A DNA stretch of 28,469 nucleotides from an uncultured Collinsella sp. (GCA_900550835.1 URTP01000008.1:1-28469); one strand, 5' to 3'; counted from the first letter of the stretch, positions 7,663-14,746 are shown. Made by a program: numbers and translations. Notes: generated from the sequence alone by a model not told the origin.

Positions 7663-8199
7663 ATGGGTCTGTTTGACATGTTCAAGAAGAAGGCTGAGCC
7701 CGCGGTTGCCGCTGCTCCGGCCTCCATCTCTGCTTCTGCCGGCGCCGACGTGCTGTGCTCGCCCGTCAAGGGCAAGGTCATCAAGATGGCCGACGTGCCC
7801 GATCCCGTCTTTGGTGGCGAGGTTCTGGGCAAGGGCTGCGCCGTGTGGCCCGAGGACGATCTGGTCTACGCTCCCTGCGACGGCAAGGTGACCGTCACCA
7901 TGGGTCACGCCGTGGGCCTGCAGTCCGATAGCGGCATCGAGGTTCTGGTGCACGTTGGCGTCGATACCGTCAACATGAACGGCGACGGCTTCGAGGGCTT
8001 CGTCAAGGCCGACGATGTCGTTAAGGCTGGCCAGCCCATGCTCAAGATCGACCGCGCCAAGATCGCTGCTGCCGGTTACAAGGACTGTGTCGTCGTGGCC
8101 GTGTCCAACACCGCCGAGTTTGCCGACGTTGAGCTCGCCGTCGAGGCCGACTCCGCTGTCGCCGCCGGCGACGCCATCGTTAAGGTCGTCCGCAAGTAA
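7663..8199 (+). CDS. crr: PTS glucose-family IIA protein (Crr-like)
   Basis: A phosphocarrier of the sugar phosphotransferase system. After a short variable tail rich in Ala, residues 30-175 match the IIA-Glc fold: LCSPVKGKVI, APCDGKVTVTMGHAVGL and EVLVHVGVDTVNMNGDGF. The two active-site histidines are His82 (GHAVGL) and His97 (LVHVG), the latter being the phosphorylated one by family analogy. It is a free-standing domain with no IIB or IIC attached, so it probably serves membrane components encoded elsewhere or acts in regulation. The start follows AGAGGAG, and an intrinsic terminator follows the gene. Confidence 0.93.
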   Translation: MGLFDMFKKKAEPAVAAAPASISASAGADVLCSPVKGKVIKMADVPDPVFGGEVLGKGCAVWPEDDLVYAPCDGKVTVTMGHAVGLQSDSGIEVLVHVGVDTVNMNGDGFEGFVKADDVVKAGQPMLKIDRAKIAAAGYKDCVVVAVSNTAEFADVELAVEADSAVAAGDAIVKVVRK

Positions 8200-8222
8200 A
8201 CTGCGACAACATAAGGATGTGC

Positions 8223-8255
8223 AAGGGTGGTCGGGTTATCCGGCCGCCCTTTTTT
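8223..8255 (+). terminator. Intrinsic terminator after the PTS IIA gene
   Basis: AAGGGTGGTCGG (8223-8234) pairs with CCGGCCGCCCTT (8240-8251) with two G-T wobbles and a 5-nt loop. It is followed by a run of T to 8255. It lies 24 nt past the stop codon. Confidence 0.85.
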
Positions 8256-8432
8256 AATGGGCCGAGTGGGCGCATTTTATTGCAGGGGGCTTGCTTTATA
8301 GGCCGTTCGTTCGTCAAATTGAGCCGCCTGCGCTTTTGTGACGCAGGGGGTTGGGCCTGGCCGCTAATATGGACTTGCTGTTACGACGTGCGCTGCGCAG
8401 GGAACGCGGCGCCGCTTGTTTGGAGGAACAAC

Positions 8433-8990
8433 ATGAAAAAGAAGCTGCTGCTTGCGCCCCTCATGGCCGTCTTGGTTGCGTGCGTGGTCCTGCTTTCCGG
8501 CTGCGGAGGCCCTTCGGTCGAGGAACTCATCACCAAGGACCTTACGACTCAGTTTGATGAGGTTAAGAACGGCGGCGATGACTTCCTTTCCGGTCTGGAA
8601 GAGGCTTCGGGCGACGAGTTTGAGCAGCTGGGCATCGATCCCAAGGAATACGCCAAGAGCTATCTCGAGGGTTTTGATTACAAGATCGGTGATGTGACGG
8701 TCGATGAGGACAAGGGCACCGCGACCGCCGAGGTTACCATCACCTGCAAGTCCATGAATAAGATCGTCGAAGATTTCGCCACCCAGTATCAGGAGAAGAT
8801 CGCGGCGCTCGATACGATGCCTTCCGAGGACGACCTGTACAAGATGGCCGGCCAGGTCATGGTCGACGTGACCAAGGCCGCTAAGACCAAGGACACCAAG
8901 GTTACCTTCAAGTACACCGCCAATGACGATGGCGAGTGGTCTGCTGACGATTCCGCAACCACCGAGATGATGAATGCGATGATGAGCTAG
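8433..8990 (+). CDS. Small secreted lipoprotein of unknown function
   Basis: A 185-residue protein with a signal peptide: KKK, a hydrophobic stretch (5-21) and the lipobox LSGC, giving lipidated Cys24. It would be anchored outside the cytoplasmic membrane. The mature part is acidic and helix-rich at first (EELITKDLTTQFDEVK), then has beta-like segments (KGTATAEVTITCKSMN; DTKVTFKYTANDDGEWS). This resembles the small DUF-type lipoproteins with one alpha/beta domain common in Gram-positive gut bacteria. The start is set by TGGAGG. No neighbour suggests a function. Confidence 0.8.
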   Translation: MKKKLLLAPLMAVLVACVVLLSGCGGPSVEELITKDLTTQFDEVKNGGDDFLSGLEEASGDEFEQLGIDPKEYAKSYLEGFDYKIGDVTVDEDKGTATAEVTITCKSMNKIVEDFATQYQEKIAALDTMPSEDDLYKMAGQVMVDVTKAAKTKDTKVTFKYTANDDGEWSADDSATTEMMNAMMS

Positions 8991-8993
8991 GGG

Positions 8994-9022
8994 AGTTACG
9001 CGGTTCTACGAACCGCGTAACT
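8994..9022. repeat. 13-bp perfect hairpin after the lipoprotein gene
   Basis: AGTTACGCGGTTC (8994-9006) and GAACCGCGTAACT (9010-9022) are perfectly complementary with a 3-nt loop, starting 4 nt after the stop codon. There is no T-run. It may end or stabilise the transcript, and it joins directly to the repeat cluster that follows. Confidence 0.6.
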
Positions 9023-9039
9023 GCTCGACGCTGCGCGGG

Positions 9040-9129
9040 CACCAGAGCGACAACTTGTCATTCAAAGAGGACGGCATGACCAGAAGGTCTATGCCGTCCT
9101 CTTTTCATGCCAATTTGTTCGCTCTGGTG
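9040..9129. repeat. Long palindromic intergenic repeat, copy B (type P90)
   Basis: The outer arms CACCAGAGCG (9040-9049) and CGCTCTGGTG (9120-9129) are perfect. Inside, GGACGGCAT (9069-9077) pairs with ATGCCGTCC, and the apex is GACC-AGAA-GGTC. Compared with copy A the sequence differs in both arms together, so pairing is kept. The whole gap from 8991 to 9357 is occupied by this and the next four repeat units, and no gene is seen in it. Confidence 0.75.
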
Positions 9130-9134
9130 GGCGC

Positions 9135-9199
9135 TCGCTGTCGTTGCCAAAACATCGGGATACTCATTGGGGACAGACTTAAATGAGTAGTCATTGGGG
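9135..9199. repeat. Conserved modules following palindrome copy B
   Basis: Positions 9135-9158 are identical to 95-118. Positions 9165-9199 match 134-168 with one difference. Order and spacing are nearly the same as after copy A. Confidence 0.75.
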
Positions 9200-9235
9200 A
9201 TGTTCTTGTTTGGCTAGTCGTTTAAGGACGTCCCC
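9196..9235. repeat. Hairpin in repeat cluster B
   Basis: GGGGATGTTCTT (9196-9207) pairs with AAGGACGTCCCC (9224-9235) with two G-T wobbles. Cluster A has a different hairpin in the corresponding place (153-188). Confidence 0.55.
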
Positions 9236-9251
9236 AACGACTGCATAACGT

Positions 9252-9315
9252 GAGAGTGGATAATTTCCCGGTTTTGGCCTGTATTCGAGCTCAAAGTGGG
9301 AGATTATCCACTCTC
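9252..9315 (-). repeat. 64-nt hairpin repeat, copy 2, downstream of pdxT
   Basis: GAGAGTGGATAATTTCCC (9252-9269) pairs with GGGAGATTATCCACTCTC (9298-9315), an 18-bp stem with one G-T wobble and the same 28-nt loop length as copy 1 at 990-1053. It lies 43 nt past the stop of minus-strand pdxT, as copy 1 does after the RpiR gene. The C-G pair of copy 1 (993/1050) is A-T here (9255/9312). Confidence 0.75.
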
Positions 9316-9322
9316 GTCTATT

Positions 9323-9351
9323 AAGTGTCCGAAAATCCGCGCTCGTTTCGA
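9323..9351. repeat. Short interspersed unit, copy 3
   Basis: AAGTGTCCGAAAATCC is followed by GCGCTCGTTTCGA, related to 193-220 and 1061-1084. It lies between the 64-nt hairpin and the pdxT stop codon. Confidence 0.6.
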
Positions 9352-9357
9352 TTCCGC

Positions 9358-9945
9358 CTACATTTGTAGGAACAGTTCGTGGAGGCGGGTGTCGTCGTCG
9401 AGTTCGGGGTGGAAGGTCACGCCGAGTTGTTTGCCTTGGCGCGCGGCGACGATGCGACCATCGACCTCTGCCAGGGCCTTGGCGTCGCCGTGGACCTCGA
9501 CGATGCGGGGTGCGCGGATAAACGTCAGTGGCACTTCACCGTCGATGCCGTCTACCTGTCCCTTGGTTCGAAAGCTGCCGAGCTGTCTGCCGTAGGCATT
9601 GCGCTCGACAAGTACATCCATGGTCGCCAAACGCGGCGTCCCCTTATCGTCGTGGGCGGCAAGATCGCGCGCCAATAGAATCAAGCCGGCGCAGGTGCCC
9701 AGGACGGGCATGCCCTCAACAATGCGGGCGCGAAGCCCGTCGAGCATGCCAAGCTCGGCAAGCAGCTTGCCCTGAACGGTGGACTCGCCGCCGGGGAGAA
9801 CCAGGCGGTCAAAGTTCTGTTGTAAATCGGCCACCTGCCTCAGCTCAATACAACGTGCGCCCAGCTCGGACAGTCTCGCCTCGTGCTCGGCAAAAGCACC
9901 TTGGACCGCCAGCACGGCGACCGTCTGGTCTGCGTAATCGCTCAT
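9358..9945 (-). CDS. pdxT: Pyridoxal 5'-phosphate synthase glutaminase subunit
   Basis: Releases ammonia from glutamine and passes it to PdxS for vitamin B6 (PLP) synthesis. The 195-residue class I glutamine amidotransferase has VLAVQGAFAEH at the start, the oxyanion segment LVLPGGEST (48-56), nucleophile Cys85 in GTCAG, and the His179/Glu181 pair in FHPEL. The length is normal. A short N-terminal extension (MSDYADQT) precedes the usual start of the family. The start is supported by AAGGAT. It lies 20 nt downstream of pdxS in an obvious operon. Confidence 0.96.
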   Translation of the reverse strand: MSDYADQTVAVLAVQGAFAEHEARLSELGARCIELRQVADLQQNFDRLVLPGGESTVQGKLLAELGMLDGLRARIVEGMPVLGTCAGLILLARDLAAHDDKGTPRLATMDVLVERNAYGRQLGSFRTKGQVDGIDGEVPLTFIRAPRIVEVHGDAKALAEVDGRIVAARQGKQLGVTFHPELDDDTRLHELFLQM

Positions 9946-9965
9946 GTGCGATCCTTTCTGCTGGA

Positions 9966-10856
9966 CTAGCGCCCGCGCTCCTCCATGATGATTTCGATTT
10001 CGTCGGCGTTGATGCCGACCATGGCCTCGCCCAGGTCCTCCGAAAGCTCGGCGATGAGTTTGGCGTCGGTGAAGTTTGCCACGGCCTTGACGATGGCGGC
10101 GGCGCGCTTGGCAGGGTCGCCGCTCTTAAAGATGCCCGAGCCAACAAAGACGCCCTCGGCGCCCAGTTGCATCATCAATGCGGCGTCGGCGGGGGTCGCT
10201 ATGCCGCCGGCGGCAAAGTTTACGACGGGAAGCTTGCCCGTAGTATGGACCTCGCGCACCAGCTCGATCGGAACCTGCAACTGCTTGGCCGCCTCGAACA
10301 ACTCATCATCGCGCAGGGCGACAACGTCGCGGATCTGCTTTTGAATCTTGCGCATGTGACGCACGGCCTGAACGACGTCGCCCGTGCCCGGCTCGCCTTT
10401 GGTGCGGATCATCGTGGCGCCCTCGGCAACACGGCGCAGCGCCTCGCCCAGATCGCGGGCGCCACAGACAAACGGCACGTCAAACTGGGTCTTGTCGATG
10501 TGGTAGACATCGTCGGCGGGGGAGAGGACCTCGGATTCGTCGATGTAGTCGATCTCGATGGCCTGAAGGACCTGCGCCTCGACGATGTGACCGATGCGGC
10601 ACTTTGCCATGACGGGGATCGAGACGGCCTCTTGAATGCCCTTGATCATCTTGGGGTCACTCATGCGCGACACGCCGCCGGCGGCGCGGATGTCGGCCGG
10701 GATGCGCTCGAGTGCCATGACGGCACAGGCGCCCGCCTCTTCGGCGATGCGTGCCTGCTCGGGCGTGGTGACGTCCATGATGACGCCGCCCTTGAGCATC
10801 TGCGCGAGCTCGCGATTGAGTTTGACGCGATCGGCCTTGCTGGTCTGTTCTGCCAT
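9966..10856 (-). CDS. pdxS: Pyridoxal 5'-phosphate synthase lyase subunit
   Basis: Builds PLP from ribose 5-phosphate, glyceraldehyde 3-phosphate and ammonia. The 296-residue barrel protein carries the family segments LKGGVIMDVT (Asp28), VMALERIPADIRA, the Schiff-base lysine Lys85 in PVMAKCRIGH, and Lys153 in IRTKGEPGTG. NFAAGGIATPADAALMMQLG matches the phosphate-binding loop. The start at 10856 is chosen because AGGGAG lies just upstream and the product then has the usual beginning; the frame is open 14 codons further. It is first gene of the pdxST operon, divergent from a MocR regulator. Confidence 0.97.
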   Translation of the reverse strand: MAEQTSKADRVKLNRELAQMLKGGVIMDVTTPEQARIAEEAGACAVMALERIPADIRAAGGVSRMSDPKMIKGIQEAVSIPVMAKCRIGHIVEAQVLQAIEIDYIDESEVLSPADDVYHIDKTQFDVPFVCGARDLGEALRRVAEGATMIRTKGEPGTGDVVQAVRHMRKIQKQIRDVVALRDDELFEAAKQLQVPIELVREVHTTGKLPVVNFAAGGIATPADAALMMQLGAEGVFVGSGIFKSGDPAKRAAAIVKAVANFTDAKLIAELSEDLGEAMVGINADEIEIIMEERGR

Positions 10857-10948
10857 GGTTGCTCCCTTGGTTGGCATGTACATTGCTTGACGGAACATCC
10901 TATCGGGGAGCTGGGTATGGCGAAATACTCAGTTTTCGAGATAATAAC

Positions 10949-10990
10949 AAGGTCAGACTAATGCCAGATTGAATGATTCGATAAGGTCAG
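10949..10990. promoter_or_regulatory. Candidate PdxR operator: two direct repeats spaced 34 bp
   Basis: AAGGTCAG occurs at 10949-10956 and again at 10983-10990 in the same orientation, with starts exactly 34 bp apart. Both lie between divergent pdxS and the MocR gene. MocR-type regulators such as GabR are known to bind direct repeats spaced by about three helical turns. The second copy also overlaps the Shine-Dalgarno region of the regulator gene, so that copy could partly reflect ribosome binding. Confidence 0.5.
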
Positions 10991-10999
10991 GTGATGCCC

Positions 11000-12436
11000 A
11001 TGCTTGACTACAATTTGGAAAATCGCGGCGAAGCATCGCTCTATGAGTATGTTTACCAGCAAATTCGAGATGATATCGTTGCTGGACGCATTGCGGCGGG
11101 GGAGCATCTGCCGTCTAAGCGCGCCTTTGCCAGTCATCTGGGAATCAGTGTCATTACCATCGAGAACGCATATAGCCAGCTACTTGCCGAGGGCTATATT
11201 TGCTCAATGCCGCGTCGTGGCTACTACGCTTGCGAGCTTCCGGATGCACCGGTCTTGGCTTTGGCTGCGGAGGGCATCGACCGAGATGCCGTCTCTGTGG
11301 GCCCCAGTGCGCGTGATGTCAACGGACAGGTCGAGCGATTCGATGCGCTTTCTCCTTCCACTTTGGAGGCGGCGCGGCTTTGGCAAAGCGCACTGCGGGC
11401 GACGCTGGCATCCGAAGACGAACGCGAAATCTTTTCGACCGCGCCGGCACAGGGCACCGCTCGGCTACGACGCGCAATTGCTCACCATTTACGCGGGACA
11501 AGGGGCATGAATGTCGATCCCGACAACATTGTTATCGGTGCGGGCGCCCAGCTGCTCGATACCATGTTGGTTCAGCTGCTTGGAGCCGACAAGGTATATG
11601 CCGTTGAGAATCCGGGCTATTTGCGGCTGACGCGCATCTACCAGGCTATGGGTTGCGAAGTTCGACATATCCCGTTGGATGACGACGGCGTGGACCTGAG
11701 CGCTCTGCAGAAAACTGGGACCGATGTTCTTCACCTGATGCCGTCCCATCAGTATCCGACCGGCCTTGTGACGAGCATTGCACGTCGCTATGCGCTGCTG
11801 AGCTGGGCCGCCGAGCGACCAGGTCGGTATCTCATCGAAGATGACTTTGATTGTGAGTTTCGCCTTGCCGGGAAGCCGATTCCCGCGCTCGCGTCGATCG
11901 ATGCCGCCCAGTCGGTTATCTACACCAACACGTTTTCGAAGAGCCTTTCATCGGCGTTACGTTTGGCGTACATGGTGCTGCCCGATGAACTAATGGAGAG
12001 GTTTAAACGCAACCTTGGTTTCTACGCCTCGTCGGTAAGTTCTGTTGATCAGGTTGCCTTGGCGCGTTTGCTGGAATCGGGTGATTACGAGCGACATGTG
12101 AACCGCGTGCGCGTTCGTGCTCGTGGGGCGCGTGATGGCCTGGCGGCGCTTGTACGGAAAACGTTTCCGGCAGGGGAAGTCTCGATCGAGTACGCGGACG
12201 CCGGCCTTTACTGCGTCGTGGCCGTGGAGCGTGACGCGGGCGGAAGCTCTTTTGCACGGGCCCTCACGCGCTCGAGCATCCCTTTTATCGATATCGGTGA
12301 CTGTTTTTGGTGTGCCGATGGCGCATCTGTCCCTGAAAACTCAACTCAAATTCTTGTTCAGTATGACGATCTGAGTCCAAAAGTACTAACTACCTTGGAA
12401 TTGCAGCTAATGGGGGGCATTCTGCAACCTAAGTGA
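11000..12436 (+). CDS. pdxR: MocR-type (GntR plus aminotransferase) regulator, likely PdxR
   Basis: A PLP-dependent transcription regulator of 478 residues. Residues 12-78 are a GntR winged helix (SLYEYVYQQIRDDIVAGRI, LPSKRAFASHLGISVITIENAY). Residues 115-475 are a type I aminotransferase fold, with ENPGY, the DDFDCEF segment (281-287) and the PLP-binding Lys314 in TNTFSKSLSSALRLAY. Its position divergent from pdxST makes it the likely B6-responsive regulator of that operon. The start at 11000 is preferred because AGGTG lies 7 nt upstream; an ATG at 10994 and a GTG at 10991 are alternatives. The TGA stop (12434-12436) lies inside the left end of a 119-bp repeat, so the last residue or two may derive from that insertion. 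Confidence 0.9.
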   Translation: MLDYNLENRGEASLYEYVYQQIRDDIVAGRIAAGEHLPSKRAFASHLGISVITIENAYSQLLAEGYICSMPRRGYYACELPDAPVLALAAEGIDRDAVSVGPSARDVNGQVERFDALSPSTLEAARLWQSALRATLASEDEREIFSTAPAQGTARLRRAIAHHLRGTRGMNVDPDNIVIGAGAQLLDTMLVQLLGADKVYAVENPGYLRLTRIYQAMGCEVRHIPLDDDGVDLSALQKTGTDVLHLMPSHQYPTGLVTSIARRYALLSWAAERPGRYLIEDDFDCEFRLAGKPIPALASIDAAQSVIYTNTFSKSLSSALRLAYMVLPDELMERFKRNLGFYASSVSSVDQVALARLLESGDYERHVNRVRVRARGARDGLAALVRKTFPAGEVSIEYADAGLYCVVAVERDAGGSSFARALTRSSIPFIDIGDCFWCADGASVPENSTQILVQYDDLSPKVLTTLELQLMGGILQPK

Positions 12437-12549
12437 GTAGACTTTTAGCACTTTGGCGACCAGGCAGTTTTGTAACAAGCTATCTACCTGCGGTTTTGAA
12501 AAGCAGGATGACCGGCCTGCTCGGGATGTTCAAAAAAGTCTACTCACTT
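12431..12549 (+). mobile_element. 119-bp MITE-like element, copy 1
   Basis: The ends AAGTGAGTAGACTTTT (12431-12446) and AAAAGTCTACTCACTT (12534-12549) are perfect 16-bp inverted repeats. The interior carries CTACCTGCGGTTTT beginning at offset 53. Copies 2 and 3 have exactly the same length and orientation. No transposase or clear target-site duplication is seen. The left end supplies the stop codon of the upstream regulator gene. Confidence 0.8.
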
Positions 12550-12582
12550 GCCGCGCAAAGCTCCTGCATGAGAAAAAATGGG

Positions 12583-12648
12583 GTTTTCAACAGGGCTTCG
12601 TCCAGCTCTCGGCAAGCTTTTGGCCAGTTGGGGAGGGCTGTTGAAAAC
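12583..12648. repeat. 11-bp inverted repeat upstream of the nuclease-like gene
   Basis: GTTTTCAACAG (12583-12593) and CTGTTGAAAAC (12638-12648) are perfectly complementary and 44 bp apart, about 85 bp before the gene start. They could form a leader hairpin or a pair of protein sites. No convincing promoter was found in the 182-nt gap. Confidence 0.45.
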
Positions 12649-12731
12649 TTGGCAGTCCGTTCGGCGCCATTTTTGGTGCGTTCGCGCCAATGCGTGACTG
12701 ACTGGGTTGAAATTCGTGTTTTCCTGTGCCT

Positions 12732-13859
12732 ATGAAGGATTTACTTTGTGACATATCAGCTTTTAGGTACTGGCGTTTGCCTCCTCAAGTCCGCGCTTTG
12801 TGTCCGCCGCTTCCACGACCGGAAGAAGACCGGCAGCGATATGATCTCGCCCGCAACCCGACGGCTGCGGTCGCGCTCGGTTTTCCGTTGTATACATTGG
12901 TTCGGTCGAGAAACAAACGGACTTGTCCTGCCAGCATTAGGCAGCGGCTGTTTCTTGGTGAGCTTCCCAGGGAATCCGTGCTGGAAACGGAGCATGGGGT
13001 TTTGATTACGTCTCCTCTACTGACGGCATTCATCATGTTGCGGCATCTGACGGATCTTCAGCTTCTTTTGGTATTGGCGGAGATGTGTGGCTTGTTTGCG
13101 GTGTGTGCCCTGCCGGCGGCACTTGAGGCGGAGCTTTCGCGTGCAATTGATTCGGGCGCGATTTCGACAACGTTCGGTTGGGTGCGCTGCCCGTCCGAGG
13201 ACGGCACCGCCTCAAATTTATGGCGTCGAGACGCTTTGGTTTTGGGCGGAGACCTTGACCGTTTTTGTTCAGATGTTTGCGGGATGCGTTACGGCAATAG
13301 ATTTATAGCGGTATCGCAACTCGTTCCATTGGGCGCCGCGTCGCCTTTTGAGGTCGAGGCGTATTTGCTACTTGCACTGCCGCGATCCCTGGGAGGCGAA
13401 GGTTTTTGCGGCATAGAGCTTAATGTTGAAGTGATGCTAAGCACAAGTGCTCGAGCGATTGTGGGAAAGTCCCGTGTATATATCGACCTACTTCTTTCTT
13501 CGCCGGACGGCAGGCGACAGGTGGCCATTGAATGTCAGGGAAAGGCCTCGCACGGACGCGCAGGGGATGGCTTGCGTGACGCTGACCGCATGACGGCCCT
13601 TCAGGCCATGGGCTACGATGTACTTCTCCTGACACACAGACAGATATCCGATGAGGGTAGATTCCACGCGATCGTTAAGGCCGTATGCAGGATGCTCGAT
13701 GCTGAATATCGTGATAAAAGCTCAGATGAGCAAAGGGCTGAGACATTACTCCGGTCTGAACTATTCGTTGACTGGACAAAATTGGGAGTAATTGACGGAA
13801 AGATGCCCGTTAGACACAAAACAGCTCGATCGTGGACGGCTGCGGTTCTAAGTGAGTAG
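12732..13859 (+). CDS. Orphan protein with AbiEi-like N-terminal and PD-(D/E)xK/DUF559-like C-terminal region
   Basis: A 375-residue protein of unknown function. The C-terminal half contains YIDLLL (Asp), then VAIECQGKASHGRAGD, then DADRMTALQAMGYDVLLLTHRQI. This order resembles Vsr/DUF559-type nuclease folds, with Asp, Glu and a Gln or nearby Lys as possible metal-site residues. The N-terminal half, with LFLGELPRESV and GVLITSPLLTAFIMLRHL, resembles AbiEi-type antitoxin regions; this is weak. The start at 12732 is chosen over GTG at 12726; neither has a strong ribosome binding site. Codon use is less GC-biased than in the neighbours. The gene lies between two 119-bp elements, and its TAG stop (13857-13859) is inside the second one. 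A defence or mobile-cargo role is only a guess. Confidence 0.65.
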   Translation: MKDLLCDISAFRYWRLPPQVRALCPPLPRPEEDRQRYDLARNPTAAVALGFPLYTLVRSRNKRTCPASIRQRLFLGELPRESVLETEHGVLITSPLLTAFIMLRHLTDLQLLLVLAEMCGLFAVCALPAALEAELSRAIDSGAISTTFGWVRCPSEDGTASNLWRRDALVLGGDLDRFCSDVCGMRYGNRFIAVSQLVPLGAASPFEVEAYLLLALPRSLGGEGFCGIELNVEVMLSTSARAIVGKSRVYIDLLLSSPDGRRQVAIECQGKASHGRAGDGLRDADRMTALQAMGYDVLLLTHRQISDEGRFHAIVKAVCRMLDAEYRDKSSDEQRAETLLRSELFVDWTKLGVIDGKMPVRHKTARSWTAAVLSE

Positions 13860-13968
13860 GCTTTTGGCACTTTGGCGACCAGGCCGTTTTGAAACAAGTC
13901 ATTTACCTGCGACTTTATAAAGCAATACGGATGGTCTGCTCGGCAAGTTTCGAAAAGTCTACTCACTT
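13850..13968 (+). mobile_element. 119-bp MITE-like element, copy 2
   Basis: The ends AAGTGAGTAGGCTTTT (13850-13865) and AAAAGTCTACTCACTT (13953-13968) are inverted repeats with one mismatch. The interior (CTTTTGGCACTTTGGCGACC; TTACCTGCGA at offset 53) is clearly homologous to copy 1 and in the same orientation. It overlaps the last codons of the nuclease-like gene. The rest of the gap to 14035 holds nothing recognisable. Confidence 0.8.
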
Positions 13969-14035
13969 AGTTTTTGACGAGAGACCGATGCCGAAGATAG
14001 CTCTATTTCAGGGCGTTAACGAGTCCTCGAGACAC

Positions 14036-14067
14036 AAAAAGGCCCGAACCAATACGGTCCGGGCCTT
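14036..14067 (-). terminator. Intrinsic terminator of the rubrerythrin gene
   Basis: Read on the minus strand, AAGGCCCGGACC (14067-14056) pairs with GGTTCGGGCCTT (14050-14039), with one wobble. It is followed by TTTTT (14040-14036). It lies 34 nt past the rubrerythrin stop codon. Confidence 0.85.
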
Positions 14068-14101
14068 CTTCGAGCTAGAGGTTATGTCTCAGGCAGTTGG
14101 C

Positions 14102-14662
14102 TTAGCCAAAGTAGCGCTTGAGCAGGCCGGCGAAAGCCTTGCCGTGGCGAGCCTCGTCGCGAGCCATCTCGTGCACGGTGTCGTGGATGGCATCGAGGCC
14201 AGCGGCCTTGGCGCGCTTGGCAAGATCGGTCTTGCCGGCGGTGGCGCCGTTCTCGGCCTCAACGCGCATTTCGAGGTTCTTCTTGGTGGAATCGGTCACG
14301 ACCTCGCCCAGGAGCTCGGCGAACTTGGCGGCATGCTCGGCCTCCTCGTGGGCAGCCTTCTCCCAGTACAGGCCGATCTCGGGATAACCCTCGCGATGAG
14401 CGACGCGAGCCATGGCCAGGTACATACCGACCTCGGAGCACTCGCCCTCAAAGTTGGCGCGCAGATCGGCAACGATGTCCTCGGAGACGCCCTCCATCTT
14501 GGCGACGCCCACGACGTGCTCGGCAGCCCACTCGAGCTGGCCCTCCTCCTGCTTCAGGAAGCGAGAGCCGGGAACGCCGCACTGGGGGCACTTGAAATCC
14601 TCGGGCAGCTGGTTGCCGTCGAACTCTTCCACATAACCGCAAACGGGGCAAACAAACTTCAT
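14102..14662 (-). CDS. rbr: Rubrerythrin, reverse type (N-terminal rubredoxin domain)
   Basis: A non-haem iron peroxidase that protects anaerobes against hydrogen peroxide. In this 186-residue form the rubredoxin domain comes first, with Cys5, Cys8, Cys25 and Cys28 (CPVC, CPQC). The di-iron four-helix domain follows, with NFEGECSEVGMYLAMARVAH, EEAEHAAKFAELLG and EMARDEARHGKAF providing the Glu and His ligands. This domain order is that of reverse rubrerythrins. The start at 14662 is set by AAAGGATC; the longer frame has no support. It is a single gene with its own promoter and terminator. Confidence 0.95.
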   Translation of the reverse strand: MKFVCPVCGYVEEFDGNQLPEDFKCPQCGVPGSRFLKQEEGQLEWAAEHVVGVAKMEGVSEDIVADLRANFEGECSEVGMYLAMARVAHREGYPEIGLYWEKAAHEEAEHAAKFAELLGEVVTDSTKKNLEMRVEAENGATAGKTDLAKRAKAAGLDAIHDTVHEMARDEARHGKAFAGLLKRYFG

Positions 14663-14746
14663 GATTCGATCCTTTCGATCGATGGCGATGGAGCGCTCGT
14701 CCGGTCCCGTAAGGGCCCTCTCCGGACGTGCGTCTTGACGAGTTCT

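Noticed and set aside
9528..10961. Plus-strand open frame of 477 codons
   Set aside because: Opposite pdxT and pdxS, both certain genes.
12431..13968. Composite transposon reading of the bracketed region
   Set aside because: There is no transposase, and no target-site duplication is visible at the outer ends. Only a repeat-bounded unit can be claimed.
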